Assembly: GCF_037949795.1 (NCBI RefSeq)
Contig: NZ_CP149933.1
Location: 1 to 64,000 of the forward strand
Length of the DNA stretch: 64,000 bases
Reading direction: 5' to 3'
Source of the DNA: Thioclava sp. GXIMD2076
Lineage (GTDB): Bacteria > Pseudomonadota > Alphaproteobacteria > Rhodobacterales > Rhodobacteraceae
In this document: positions 1 through 9,625 of the stretch, piece by piece
Layout: each line of letters opens with the position of its first letter
How positions within the stretch are numbered: position 1 is the first letter of the stretch
The notes under the pieces: generated by a model
Told to the model about the DNA's origin: nothing
Databases searched by the model: none
Seen by the model: the letters and a program-made list of their open reading frames with translations, nothing else
Translations under genes and position numbers: made by a program

Positions 1-1492
<1,492 letters not shown>

Positions 1493-1554
1493 ATCCAGTA
1501 GTAGACAGACACTCCTACAGATCAAAATCATGCATACGAACACAACTTGACTTG

Positions 1555-1700
1555 GACGCTCTTTATTCGGTTTGGTGGTCATAGCGCTGGCTATACACCC
1601 GGTCCCATTCCGAACCCGGCCGTTAAGGGCCAACACGCCAATGGTACTGCGTCTCAAGACGTGGGAGAGTAGGTCACCGCCAAACCTAATAAAGAGCGTC
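1555..1700 (+). other. 5S precursor processing stem
   Basis: The 13-base arm GACGCTCTTTATT at 1555-1567 is exactly complementary to AATAAAGAGCGTC at 1688-1700, so the two arms bracket the 5S rRNA. They would extend the terminal 5S helix into a long duplex in the precursor. Such stems are usual RNase processing sites in rrn transcripts. The pairing is seen directly; the processing role is inferred. Confidence 0.8.
1569..1686 (+). rRNA. 5S ribosomal RNA
   Basis: About 118 nt with the 5S hallmarks: complementary ends (GGTTTGG at the start, CCAAACC at the end), the conserved loop TCCCATTCCGAACCCGG, and the GGGAGAGTAGGTC segment near the 3' end. It lies about 75 nt after the 23S end. The exact ends are set by the terminal helix. 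Confidence 0.96.
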
Positions 1701-1743
1701 AATCATCTCTATAACGATACCCCCCCAATCAGACACATCCTTA

Positions 1744-1820
<77 letters not shown>

Positions 1821-1850
1821 AATAAAAAGCCGTCTCATCAGAGGCGGCTT
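1821..1850. terminator. Intrinsic terminator between tRNA-fMet and lpxK
   Basis: A 10-bp stem (AAGCCGTCTC / GAGGCGGCTT, one G:U pair) with a 4-nt loop. Read on the minus strand it is followed by TTTTTATT, so it is a good terminator for lpxK. On the plus strand it lacks a clean U-run but could also end the rrn transcript. Confidence 0.8.
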
Positions 1851-1891
1851 CGCGCATTCTTGACACAGCAAAAATAGACCGGAAAATCCGC

Positions 1892-2893
1892 TCAGAAGAG
1901 CGAATGAAGACGGGCATCAAGAGCCTCCGCCTGCAAAATCTCCAGACGCACAGGCAATGTCAGCACCTCACCACGCAAGGATGAAGGCAAACGCGCAGCG
2001 TCCTTCTCCGTCGTCACAAGCTGTAAACCATCCGCCTGCGCATCATGCAAAAGACGCGACAACAGCGCAGCCGTGAAAGGCTGGTGGTCACCAAGTGACT
2101 CCGTCCGAACAACCGACGCACCCAAGCCTCGTAGCGTATCGAAAAACTTCTCTGGATAACCAATCCCCGCAAACGCCAAACACCGCAATCCACGCCAGTC
2201 CATACCCGTCGGCAACGGGGCCAGGTGGCCAGTAAAATGAGGGCAGGGAAGATAAGCGCCCCAGCGCGACGCAAAACGCTCTTGCGCCGCAGCCTCCCCG
2301 ATCGAAACAACAAGATCAGCCCGCGAAAGACCCGCAGATACAGGCTCCCGCAACGGACCCGCTGGAAGGCAAAGCCCGTTCCCAAAACCTCGACCCGCAT
2401 CCACAACCACAATGCTCAGATCCTTCACAAGCGCAGGGTTCTGGTGACCGTCATCAAGCACAATCACATCCGCCCCCGCAGCACAGGCCGCAACACCGCC
2501 CGCCGCACGGTCCTTCGACACCCAGACAGGCGCAAAGGACGACAACAAAAGGGGCTCATCCCCGACAGCCGAGGCATCATGCACACGCGCATCAACCCGC
2601 ACAGGACCAATCAACCGCCCACCATGCCCGCGAGAAACAATATGCGGTGCGTGACCGAGCGCCTGAAGGAGCTGCACAACCGCCATAACCGTCGGCGTCT
2701 TCCCCGTCCCGCCCGCATTGATGTTACCAACGCAGATAACCGGAATATTCAAACGCAACCCCTCACGACAAACGCGACGAGAAGTCGCATAGGCCGTCAG
2801 GCACCCGAGCGGGATCTTGCGTTGGGTCGACCGGTGCTGCCCAAGGGCCAGACCAAGCACGGCGTTCGGAGTTGCCGAGTTCCCGCCGGACAT
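1892..2893 (-). CDS. lpxK: Tetraacyldisaccharide 4'-kinase LpxK with IS-derived N-terminus
   Basis: LpxK phosphorylates the 4' position of the lipid A disaccharide at the inner membrane. The 333-residue frame has the P-loop in VGNINAGGTGKTPT (GGTGKTP at 61-67), the DDGHQ motif at 147-151 and a late TTEKDAARLP segment, all typical of the family. The first 28-29 residues are not LpxK. Residues about 18-28 (LGQHRSTQRKIP) are characteristic of IS3-family OrfB proteins, and native similarity starts at about LGCLTAYATSRR. The ATG therefore lies in a decayed insertion element, and the native start plus about 20 residues of the membrane-associating N-terminal helix are gone. The frame stays open, so a chimeric protein may be made; otherwise this is a 5'-truncated copy and an intact lpxK should exist elsewhere. 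Confidence 0.85.
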   Translation of the reverse strand: MSGGNSATPNAVLGLALGQHRSTQRKIPLGCLTAYATSRRVCREGLRLNIPVICVGNINAGGTGKTPTVMAVVQLLQALGHAPHIVSRGHGGRLIGPVRVDARVHDASAVGDEPLLLSSFAPVWVSKDRAAGGVAACAAGADVIVLDDGHQNPALVKDLSIVVVDAGRGFGNGLCLPAGPLREPVSAGLSRADLVVSIGEAAAQERFASRWGAYLPCPHFTGHLAPLPTGMDWRGLRCLAFAGIGYPEKFFDTLRGLGASVVRTESLGDHQPFTAALLSRLLHDAQADGLQLVTTEKDAARLPSSLRGEVLTLPVRLEILQAEALDARLHSLF

Positions 2894-3321
2894 GGTCGAT
2901 GCACTGACGACGACGCGAAGGGCTCAGAAGGGCTGCGCGTTCGGGGCTACAAACCCTCCACTGGAGGGTTTGCTACACGCCCCTCATCTTTGCAGCCTCC
3001 GTAAGGATCAGCTTGTCGAGCGTCAGATCCGACACGGCTCATCTGAGCCGCGTATTCTCCTGCTCGAGTTCCTTAAGCCGATTGAGCTGATCGCGGTTCA
3101 TCCCGCCATACTCACGTCGCCTACGGTAATAGGTCCGGTTCGGGTCACACCAATCTGGCGAACCGCATCCGCCAGCTTCGCGCCTTGGCCCTGGCACAGG
3201 CCTCAACCTGACGCAGCTTCAGGACGATAGCTTCCGGCTTCTCGCATTTGCCTGCCATCCAAGTCGTCCTCCATAATACGGGATAAACTATCCCAAAAAA
3301 TGGATCACTCAAGTGGGGCAA
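2817..3321 (-). mobile_element. Decayed IS3-family element remnant (orfA and start of orfB)
   Basis: Read on the minus strand from about 3258, a frame starts MAGKCEKPEAIVLKLRQVE and, after frameshifts, continues to MNRDQLNRLKELEQENTRLR, then a stop, then LTLDKLILTEAAK: the OrfA pattern of IS3-family (IS407/IS51-like) elements. Next comes the OrfB start HVRRELGNSERRA, frameshifted into LGQHRSTQRKIP, where similarity ends abruptly inside lpxK. The rest of OrfB and the right end are missing. The left end is probably near 3321, where the minus strand reads TGCCCCACTTGAGTGATCC. Several frameshifts and one internal stop mean it cannot move itself. Confidence 0.75.
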
Positions 3322-3334
3322 GACCAGGGCGCGG

Positions 3335-5218
3335 CTAGCGCGCTGTGATGGTCCGGTGCACGGGTGCGGGGATCAGGGTCGCGATCTTCTCCGCGCCTGC
3401 CATGCTGACATGGGTAGGGTTGAAATAGAGGACGCTGTCGGCTTCGGTCATCGGGCAGATCCCGTCACGGCACAGGCTGGCTGTCGGGTCGATCCATTGA
3501 AGGTCCAGCTCTCGCGCAAGGGCCTTTTGCTGTCCGGCCCATGACACAAGCATCGGTATCTGCGGATGCGCGGGCATGCTGAGCGTCGCCAGATCGCGTC
3601 CGAGCAGTTTGTAGGAGCCGGCAATCTGGGGAACATCCAGATCGGGATTGGGAATCTGTCCCAGCAGGATCACCTCCTTGCCGCCCGCAACCAGTGCCTC
3701 GACGACGGCGCGGTAGCCTTCTGCCATGCCCGCGAGATTCTCGGGATAGGCCGCGCGATTGGTGGCCAGAAGGACGGTCGAGATGGTGGGGTCTGCCACG
3801 AGCCCCGCCAGCATCGCCTTGTTCGCGCGCCGGCAATCCGGACGCCGAGGCATGTCGATGCCGATGACCGGCGGGCAGGCCGAGGCGGTGATCTGGCGCA
3901 CCGCGCGGTCGTGCGAGAGGGCTGCCGAGAGTTCGGTGCCGTGGCTGTCACCCCAGACCGCGATCTCGGGCGGGGTGTCGCCCGACCCCAATATACAGGT
4001 GTCCCGATAGGGTAGGTGTTTATGGCAGCTTGCGCGCCATGGGCTGTAATCTTCGGCTCCGGCAAATAGTTGTAGCTCGGCCTGCGTGAAACGCTGGTGC
4101 ATGCCCTTTTGCCACCAGATCCAGCCTGAACCGGCGATCAGGGCCAGCATCGCGCAGACGCCCGCCCGCAGGATCGGGCGTGTGGTCGGTATCTGGGCGA
4201 AGGGCTGCTCGATCAGGCGGTAGCTCAGCCAGCCCGCCAGACCCGATGCGGCAAGCGAAAGCCCCATGACCCAGATGGTCGGTTCCTCAGGCGACAGAAG
4301 ACGCAGATAGGCCATGATCGGCCAGTGCCAGAGATAGAGCGAGTAGGAGATCGCGCCGAAGAATACGAGCACCGGATGCGAGAGCCAGAGCGCGATCCGC
4401 GTGGTGCCTGCGCGCCCTGCCCAGAGGATCAGTCCCGTCCCGAGAGTGGGCGGCACCGCCCAGAGGCCGGGGAAGGGGGTCCTGGAGGAAAGAAGGATCA
4501 GGCTGGCCAGCACAAGAGCCGCACCCGCGCTTGCGAGGACCGGACGCAGACGCGCGGGCGGGACGGGCGCGTAGGCCATCAGCGCGCCGGCCAGCAGCTC
4601 GAAGCCGCGGAACGGTGTTAGGAAATAGGCGGCGGTCGGATGGTCGAGCGACCATTGCGACAGCCCCAGCAGTGCCAGCACGCTCAGGAGCGTGATCCAT
4701 GCCAGATGGCGGGCGGCGCGCTGCATCACCAGCCAGAGCACCAGCGGGAAGAGCAGATAGAACTGCTCCTCGACGGCAAGGGACCATGTATGCAGCAAGG
4801 GCCGCAGTTCGGCCGCTGTGTCGAAATATCCGCTATAGCGGTAGAAATCGACATTCGACAGGAAGATCGTGGCCGAGAGGGCATTGCGGGCCAGTTCCTC
4901 GAACTTCTCGGGGCTCAGGATCAGGGCGCCTACGGCCAGACAGACGAGCAGCATCGCGAAGAGCGCCGGAAAGATACGCCGGATGCGCTTGCGATAGAAC
5001 TCGGCCAGAGAGAAGCGGCCCGTGGCGATATCGCGGCGCAGAAGAGCGCCGATCAGGAAGCCCGAGATCACGAAGAACATGTCCACCCCGACGAAACCGC
5101 CGGGCAGGGCATGGGGAAAGGCGTGGAAAAGGGTGACGGACAGAACGGCGATGGCCCGAAGGCCCTGAATATCGGCCCGGAAGGTTGCTGACATTTCGGG
5201 GCTGATCGGACGGTTCAC
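3335..5218 (-). CDS. OafA/YrhL-type membrane O-acyltransferase with C-terminal SGNH domain
   Basis: A 627-residue two-domain protein. Residues about 10-350 form an acyltransferase-3 domain with about ten membrane helices, including the family motifs RADIQGLRAIAVLSVTLFH and FFVISGFL (48-55). The C-terminal part is a periplasmic SGNH esterase-like domain with GDSH at about 422-426 and a late NPTHVS block holding the catalytic His. Proteins of this kind O-acetylate lipopolysaccharide or exopolysaccharide sugars; the substrate cannot be told here. The GTG start is supported by AGGA seven bases upstream. It is a single gene between the IS-damaged lpxK and the TRAP operon. The block before the catalytic His reads NPT rather than the more usual DDD/DxxH form. 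Confidence 0.88.
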   Translation of the reverse strand: MNRPISPEMSATFRADIQGLRAIAVLSVTLFHAFPHALPGGFVGVDMFFVISGFLIGALLRRDIATGRFSLAEFYRKRIRRIFPALFAMLLVCLAVGALILSPEKFEELARNALSATIFLSNVDFYRYSGYFDTAAELRPLLHTWSLAVEEQFYLLFPLVLWLVMQRAARHLAWITLLSVLALLGLSQWSLDHPTAAYFLTPFRGFELLAGALMAYAPVPPARLRPVLASAGAALVLASLILLSSRTPFPGLWAVPPTLGTGLILWAGRAGTTRIALWLSHPVLVFFGAISYSLYLWHWPIMAYLRLLSPEEPTIWVMGLSLAASGLAGWLSYRLIEQPFAQIPTTRPILRAGVCAMLALIAGSGWIWWQKGMHQRFTQAELQLFAGAEDYSPWRASCHKHLPYRDTCILGSGDTPPEIAVWGDSHGTELSAALSHDRAVRQITASACPPVIGIDMPRRPDCRRANKAMLAGLVADPTISTVLLATNRAAYPENLAGMAEGYRAVVEALVAGGKEVILLGQIPNPDLDVPQIAGSYKLLGRDLATLSMPAHPQIPMLVSWAGQQKALARELDLQWIDPTASLCRDGICPMTEADSVLYFNPTHVSMAGAEKIATLIPAPVHRTITAR

Positions 5219-5299
5219 GCGTTATTCCTGACACTGTTACACAACATGTCCATCTAACAGGGATGTGGTAAAGATCCGATTATCGGCAGTTGGCCCCAG

Positions 5300-6586
5300 T
5301 CACTGCACCAGCCCCAATATGCGGGGCAGCCAGAGGGGCACGGCCGGCACGAAGGTGATCAGGGCCAGCACCGCCAGCATCGACAGGAACGGCCAGAACA
5401 TCTTGCGGGTGACCTGTATAACCGTGCGCTCGGCCACATTCGCCGCGACAAAGAGCGAGATCCCGTAGGGCGGGCTGACCGTGCCGATGGCGCAGTTGAG
5501 GATGATGACGATGCCGAAATGCACCGGATCGATCCCCAGTGACAGCGCCACCGGTGTCAGCACCGGCACCACGATCAGAAGGGCCGCGATGGTTTCCATG
5601 AACATACAGATGAACAGCAGGAGCACATTCATAAGGAGCAGGAAGACGGCAGGGCTCGAGGAGACCTCGCGCAGCCAGTTGCCCAGCAGGGCGGGGACGT
5701 TGTTGCTTGCGATCAGCCATGCAAAGACCGAGGCCGTGCCGATGATCAGCATGACCGAGGCCGCGATCGAGGCCGCGCGCAGGAACAGCGCGGGCAGATC
5801 CGAGAGTTTGAGTTCGCGATAGACGAACATCCCGACCAATAGCCCATAGAAGGCGGCTACCGCCGAGGCCTCTGTCGGGGTAAAAACACCGCCCAGGATG
5901 CCCACCAGAATGATAACGGGCATCACCATCGCGGGGATCGCGGCCCATCCGGCCCTGAGCAGGCGGGCAAGGCTGAAGCGTTCGGTCTCGAGATATTGCG
6001 GACCGCCGCGCTTGGCATGGATATAGGCGTTGAGCATCAGGAGCGCGATGCATATCAGCCCCGGCACCACGCCTGCCATGAAAAGTGCCCCGATCGAGAT
6101 ATTGGTGATCACCGCGAGCACAACCATGGTCAGGCTGGGTGGGATGACGGCTGCCATTGCCCCGGCCGAGGCGATGATGACCGCGCCGAAATCGACATCA
6201 TAGCGTTTGCGTTTGAGCGCGGGTTGCATGATCGCCGAGACGGCCGCCACATCTGCAGAGCCCGAACCCGAGATGGCGGCAAGTCCCGTGGCCGCAAGGC
6301 AGGAAACCTGCAGCAGCGAGCCCGTGACCCAGCCCATCATCGCGGTCGCGAAATCGACGATGCGGCGCGAGATACCGCCTGCATCCATCACTAGCCCCGC
6401 CAGCACGAAGAAGGGGATGGCCATCAGCGTGAAGGAGTTAAGCCCCGCGAAGATCCGCTGGCTGACGATGGAGACGGGAATATCGGTGGTCAGCAGCAAC
6501 GACCCCACCGCTGAGGCGCCGAGCACGAAAACCACGGGCACGCCCAGAGACAGAAGCGCCACGAAGGCAATAACAATGACAATCAT
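5300..6586 (-). CDS. TRAP transporter large permease (DctM family)
   Basis: A 428-residue, almost wholly hydrophobic protein with about 12 membrane segments and the DctM-type N-terminus MIVIVIAFVALLSLGVP. It forms the ion-coupled membrane channel of a tripartite ATP-independent periplasmic transporter. The ATG overlaps the stop of the upstream dctQ in a TGATG junction, which decides this start over a longer upstream frame. It is the last gene of the order DHDPS-like, dctP, dctQ, dctM. The substrate is probably an organic acid. Confidence 0.92.
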   Translation of the reverse strand: MIVIVIAFVALLSLGVPVVFVLGASAVGSLLLTTDIPVSIVSQRIFAGLNSFTLMAIPFFVLAGLVMDAGGISRRIVDFATAMMGWVTGSLLQVSCLAATGLAAISGSGSADVAAVSAIMQPALKRKRYDVDFGAVIIASAGAMAAVIPPSLTMVVLAVITNISIGALFMAGVVPGLICIALLMLNAYIHAKRGGPQYLETERFSLARLLRAGWAAIPAMVMPVIILVGILGGVFTPTEASAVAAFYGLLVGMFVYRELKLSDLPALFLRAASIAASVMLIIGTASVFAWLIASNNVPALLGNWLREVSSSPAVFLLLMNVLLLFICMFMETIAALLIVVPVLTPVALSLGIDPVHFGIVIILNCAIGTVSPPYGISLFVAANVAERTVIQVTRKMFWPFLSMLAVLALITFVPAVPLWLPRILGLVQ

Positions 6587-7110
6587 CAGGCGGCCTCGTC
6601 GAGCGCTGGAACATCGGGTCGGGGGAAGGGGTCGTTCCAGCGACGGATGCAGGCATCGAGTGCCTCGATCATCATGTAGATACCCGCGACGGGCATGGTC
6701 ATGTAGATATACATCATCGGGAGGCCCAGAGCGGGCGATGTCTGGAATTTGCCGAAGGCGATGAGCGGTTGGGTGCCGTAGCAAAGCACTGCCAGGAAGG
6801 CGATGATGACCGCATTGATCGCCACGAGCACCACACGGGCCGCGTTGCGCGGGAGCAGGGCAGGGAGCATATCTATGGCTACATGCTGGCCGCGGGCCAA
6901 GGCGATACCCGAACCGAACAGCACCAGAAGGATCTGTGCGAAGGTCGCGATCTCGGAGGCGGACGAGATCGGATAGTCGAAGAGATAGCGCCCTGCCACC
7001 TGAACAAGGACCGAGACCAGCATGACGCCCAGAAGTGCGACGACGATCCCTGATACGACAAGGCGCAAGGCCCTGCTGAGCTTATGCACGAAATTGGCAA
7101 ACCATGACAT
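6586..7110 (-). CDS. TRAP transporter small permease (DctQ family)
   Basis: A 174-residue protein with four predicted membrane helices and the usual DctQ layout, including the SSASEIATFAQILLVLFGSG segment. It supports the large subunit in the inner membrane. Its ATG is preceded by a strong GGAGG. It starts about 50 bases after dctP and overlaps dctM by one base, so the three are co-translated. Confidence 0.9.
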   Translation of the reverse strand: MSWFANFVHKLSRALRLVVSGIVVALLGVMLVSVLVQVAGRYLFDYPISSASEIATFAQILLVLFGSGIALARGQHVAIDMLPALLPRNAARVVLVAINAVIIAFLAVLCYGTQPLIAFGKFQTSPALGLPMMYIYMTMPVAGIYMMIEALDACIRRWNDPFPRPDVPALDEAA

Positions 7111-7161
7111 GGGCAGACCTCCGGTAGTGGGAGGCGAGGGGGCGCCCCCCTCGCGATTGCA

Positions 7162-8130
7162 TCAGTTGACCGCGTTGATCATCTCGTAGAGTTCTTTCTT
7201 GCGGTCATCATCGAGATATTTCTCCTTCACACCGGCCGCGGCCTCGCGGAAGGGCGCGGTGTCGGGATGGGTAATCGTCACGCCCGCCTCTTTCAGCTTC
7301 TCGAGTTTCTCCGCATCGCTCTTGACGTAATACTGGCGCTCGAAGCTGCCGGCTTGCATGCCCGCATCCAGAAGCGCTTTCTGCTGGTCTGCGGGCAGCT
7401 TGTCGAAGGCCGCTTTGCCCATGACAACGGGGGCCACCAGCTGCAGCCAGCCGACCATCGCCCAATCGGGAGCCACCTCGTAGAACTTTTGCGAGTAGTA
7501 GTTGGTATTAGCGGCATCGGCGCCATCCACCACGCCCGTTTCCAGCGCACCATAAAGTTCGGTATAGGGCAGTGGTGCGGGATTCGCGCCGAACGCCTTG
7601 AACGCATCGATATGGGCGGGGTTCTGGATGACACGGATCTTCTCGCCCTTCAGGTCATCGATCGAGTTGATCGGTTTCTTGGTCATGATATGACGCTCGC
7701 CCGCCGAGAACAGCGCCAGCAGCTTGAACCCCCGCTCTTCGAGAATGGTCGAGACCAGATTGAAGATCTTCGGATCATTCAGCGCCTTGTCCATCTGTTC
7801 GGAGCTCTTGAAAATATAGGGCAGCGAGAAGGTCGCCAGATCGGGGGCGAAGTTTGCCAGTGCTTCGTTGGCGGCCACGGCGATATCCACGGTGCCCATC
7901 TGGGTGCCCTGGATGCTTTCCATCTCGTCGCCCAGCTGCGCATTGGGGAAGCTCTTGATGGTGAGGCTGCCATCGGTGTCCTTGGCCACAATCTCGGCCA
8001 TCTTGTCGAGACCCACGCCATAGGGCTCGTCGGCATTGGCGTTATGCGAGGCGCGCAGCTCGGCGGCTTGGGTGGCAAGTGTAGTGGCAAGCGTGAGGGC
8101 GGAAGCCATCAGAAGCGAATGAAGTGTCAT
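7162..8130 (-). CDS. TRAP transporter periplasmic solute-binding protein (DctP family)
   Basis: A protein of about 322 residues with a Sec signal peptide ending near ATLATQAAE, then a DctP domain. It binds the substrate in the periplasm and delivers it to the DctQM pair. The family arginine that salt-bridges a substrate carboxylate fits GEKIRVIQNPAHIDAFKAFG, and LYGALETGVVDGAD is the usual DctP hinge motif. I chose the second ATG because AGGGA lies just upstream of it; a start 24 bases earlier has no ribosome-binding site. The gene lies between a DHDPS-family enzyme and dctQ, so the imported compound is probably the precursor of that enzyme's substrate. Confidence 0.92.
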   Translation of the reverse strand: MTLHSLLMASALTLATTLATQAAELRASHNANADEPYGVGLDKMAEIVAKDTDGSLTIKSFPNAQLGDEMESIQGTQMGTVDIAVAANEALANFAPDLATFSLPYIFKSSEQMDKALNDPKIFNLVSTILEERGFKLLALFSAGERHIMTKKPINSIDDLKGEKIRVIQNPAHIDAFKAFGANPAPLPYTELYGALETGVVDGADAANTNYYSQKFYEVAPDWAMVGWLQLVAPVVMGKAAFDKLPADQQKALLDAGMQAGSFERQYYVKSDAEKLEKLKEAGVTITHPDTAPFREAAAGVKEKYLDDDRKKELYEMINAVN

Positions 8131-8177
8131 GGTTATCCCTGTTTTTTTGGTCATTTGTTGTGGTTAGACGTTGGGGC

Positions 8178-9071
8178 CTACCCGAGCAGTCCCAACTCGG
8201 GGGCAGTAAGGATAGCGCGCAGTTTTGGCGCGGCGGCCGCGGGAAGCGGCAGGCGGGGCGAGCGCGGCGGCCCCATATCCTGCCCGATCATGCGCATCGC
8301 GGCCTTGGTTGCGGGCACATAGAGATCACCGCCGAGGGCGTTGATCAGCGGCAGCATGCGGCGGTAAAGTGCGCGGCTTGCCTCCCAGTCGGTCAGATTG
8401 CGTGCGCGTGTGACCAGCTCTGTCGAGAGCGTGGGTGCGATGTTGGAGACGACGGAGCTATAGCCCACGGCTCCTGCGAGGCAGGATTCCCACGGGTAAT
8501 AGCCCGCGAAGACCTCCAGCCGTCCCTGACACAGGTCGAGGATCTCGGTCACGCGATGGACGTTTTTCGAGGTATCTTTCACATAGAGGATATTGTCGAT
8601 CTCGCTCAGCCGCGCCAGATCTGTGGCAGTGATGTCGATATTGGCGGTGAAGGGGTTATTATAGACCATCACCGGAAGGCTCAGAGACTCTGCCACGCGG
8701 CGGAAATGGGTGAAACGTTCTTCTGGCGTAGGGCTGGAATAGAAGGGCGCGATCACCATAACCCCATCGGCCCCAAGTGCTTCGGCCTCCTGCGACAGGC
8801 TGATCGTTTCCTCGGTCGACTCGGCGGCCGAGCCGATCAGCACCGGCACACGGCCCCGCGCCGTGCGGATCACGCATTCGGCCACGGCGCTGCGTTCCTC
8901 GCGTGATAGCGAGAGAAACTCGCCCGTGCTGCCCAGCGGGATCAGCCCGTCCACGCCCTGCGCGATCTGCCACTCGACATAGCCGGCCATCCGCTCCAGA
9001 TCGAGCGCGCCGCTCTGGTCGAAGGCTGTCAGGCAGACGGTATAATTGCCGCGAAACGGCGTGTGAGCCAT
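8178..9071 (-). CDS. Dihydrodipicolinate synthase/N-acetylneuraminate lyase-family aldolase
   Basis: A 297-residue class I aldolase of the DapA/NanA superfamily. The TIM-barrel landmarks are intact: GSTGE at 47-51, Tyr137 in VYNNP and the Schiff-base Lys165 in LYVKDTS. Members condense or cleave pyruvate-type keto acids. Its place at the head of a TRAP operon and opposite a CoA-dependent catabolic operon points to a degradative lyase rather than lysine synthesis; this is inference. GAGGT lies eight bases before the ATG. A second, catalytically altered paralogue lies at 13579-14520. Confidence 0.85.
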   Translation of the reverse strand: MAHTPFRGNYTVCLTAFDQSGALDLERMAGYVEWQIAQGVDGLIPLGSTGEFLSLSREERSAVAECVIRTARGRVPVLIGSAAESTEETISLSQEAEALGADGVMVIAPFYSSPTPEERFTHFRRVAESLSLPVMVYNNPFTANIDITATDLARLSEIDNILYVKDTSKNVHRVTEILDLCQGRLEVFAGYYPWESCLAGAVGYSSVVSNIAPTLSTELVTRARNLTDWEASRALYRRMLPLINALGGDLYVPATKAAMRMIGQDMGPPRSPRLPLPAAAAPKLRAILTAPELGLLG

Positions 9072-9082
9072 CAGTCATGACC

Positions 9083-9154
9083 TCAAATAACCTGTTGCTA
9101 CTCACATTATTTGATATATTTTGGTCGTCAATGGGCGGATTTGATGAAATCAAA
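9083..9154. promoter_or_regulatory. Divergent control region with TTTGAT/ATCAAA palindromes
   Basis: Between the divergent DHDPS-like and tautomerase genes lie a perfect inverted repeat TCAAATAA (9083-9090) / TTATTTGA (9107-9114) and a perfect palindrome TTTGAT-GAA-ATCAAA at 9140-9154. Another TTTGAT starts at 9110. The shared half-site suggests one regulator binding several times, probably the GntR protein encoded at 12835. The repeats are seen; the binding is inferred. Confidence 0.5.
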
Positions 9155-9212
9155 GGCTTGAGCTGGCGTTTCTCTGGCAGGAGGGGCCGTGTGGCTCTGG
9201 AAGGAAATAGCG

Positions 9213-9605
9213 ATGCCATTTATGGAAATATCTGATTTTGGCGGGCCTTTAGAGGCGCGTAAGGCGGCCGCTGAGGAGGCGACCAGGGCGCTTGTGGAGG
9301 CCTATAAGGTAAGCCCCGACATCGTCACCTGCTATTTCCATGATTCTCGTGATGCCTATGCCCATGCCGGAAAATTTGGCGAAGATGCCGAAAAAAAGCG
9401 CATTTTTATAAAACTTCACGCCTTTCCTCGGCCGAAAGACCAGCAGAATCGCGCCGCGCGCGCCTTGGCTACGGCCTTTGCCGAGAGCTACGGCCTGCCG
9501 CTGGCGCATGTGGCCATCTATTTCGTCGCCCGTGACGAGACGGATGCCTATCATGGCGGCATCTCTGCCGCTGATATGAAACAGACGCGCTCGCGCAATA
9601 GTTGA
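9213..9605 (+). CDS. 4-oxalocrotonate tautomerase-family protein (long form)
   Basis: A 130-residue protein whose start MPFMEISDF would expose Pro as residue 1 after Met removal, the catalytic base of the tautomerase superfamily. A second half beginning near RIFIKLHAFPRPKDQQNRAARALATA repeats the beta-alpha pattern, so this is a fused, cis-CaaD/MSAD-sized form and not the 60-residue 4-OT. It probably isomerises an enol or unsaturated keto acid. AAGGAAA precedes this ATG by seven bases. It is the first gene of the plus-strand catabolic run and ends about 20 bases before the acyl-CoA dehydrogenase start. Confidence 0.7.
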   Translation: MPFMEISDFGGPLEARKAAAEEATRALVEAYKVSPDIVTCYFHDSRDAYAHAGKFGEDAEKKRIFIKLHAFPRPKDQQNRAARALATAFAESYGLPLAHVAIYFVARDETDAYHGGISAADMKQTRSRNS

Positions 9606-9625
9606 TACAAAAAACAGGGACGATT

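Noticed and set aside
2225..3230. Plus-strand frames of 259 and 137 codons across lpxK and the IS remnant
   Set aside because: Low-complexity Arg/His/Pro-rich translations that are antisense to lpxK and to the IS orfA/orfB remnant, which explain the sequence better.
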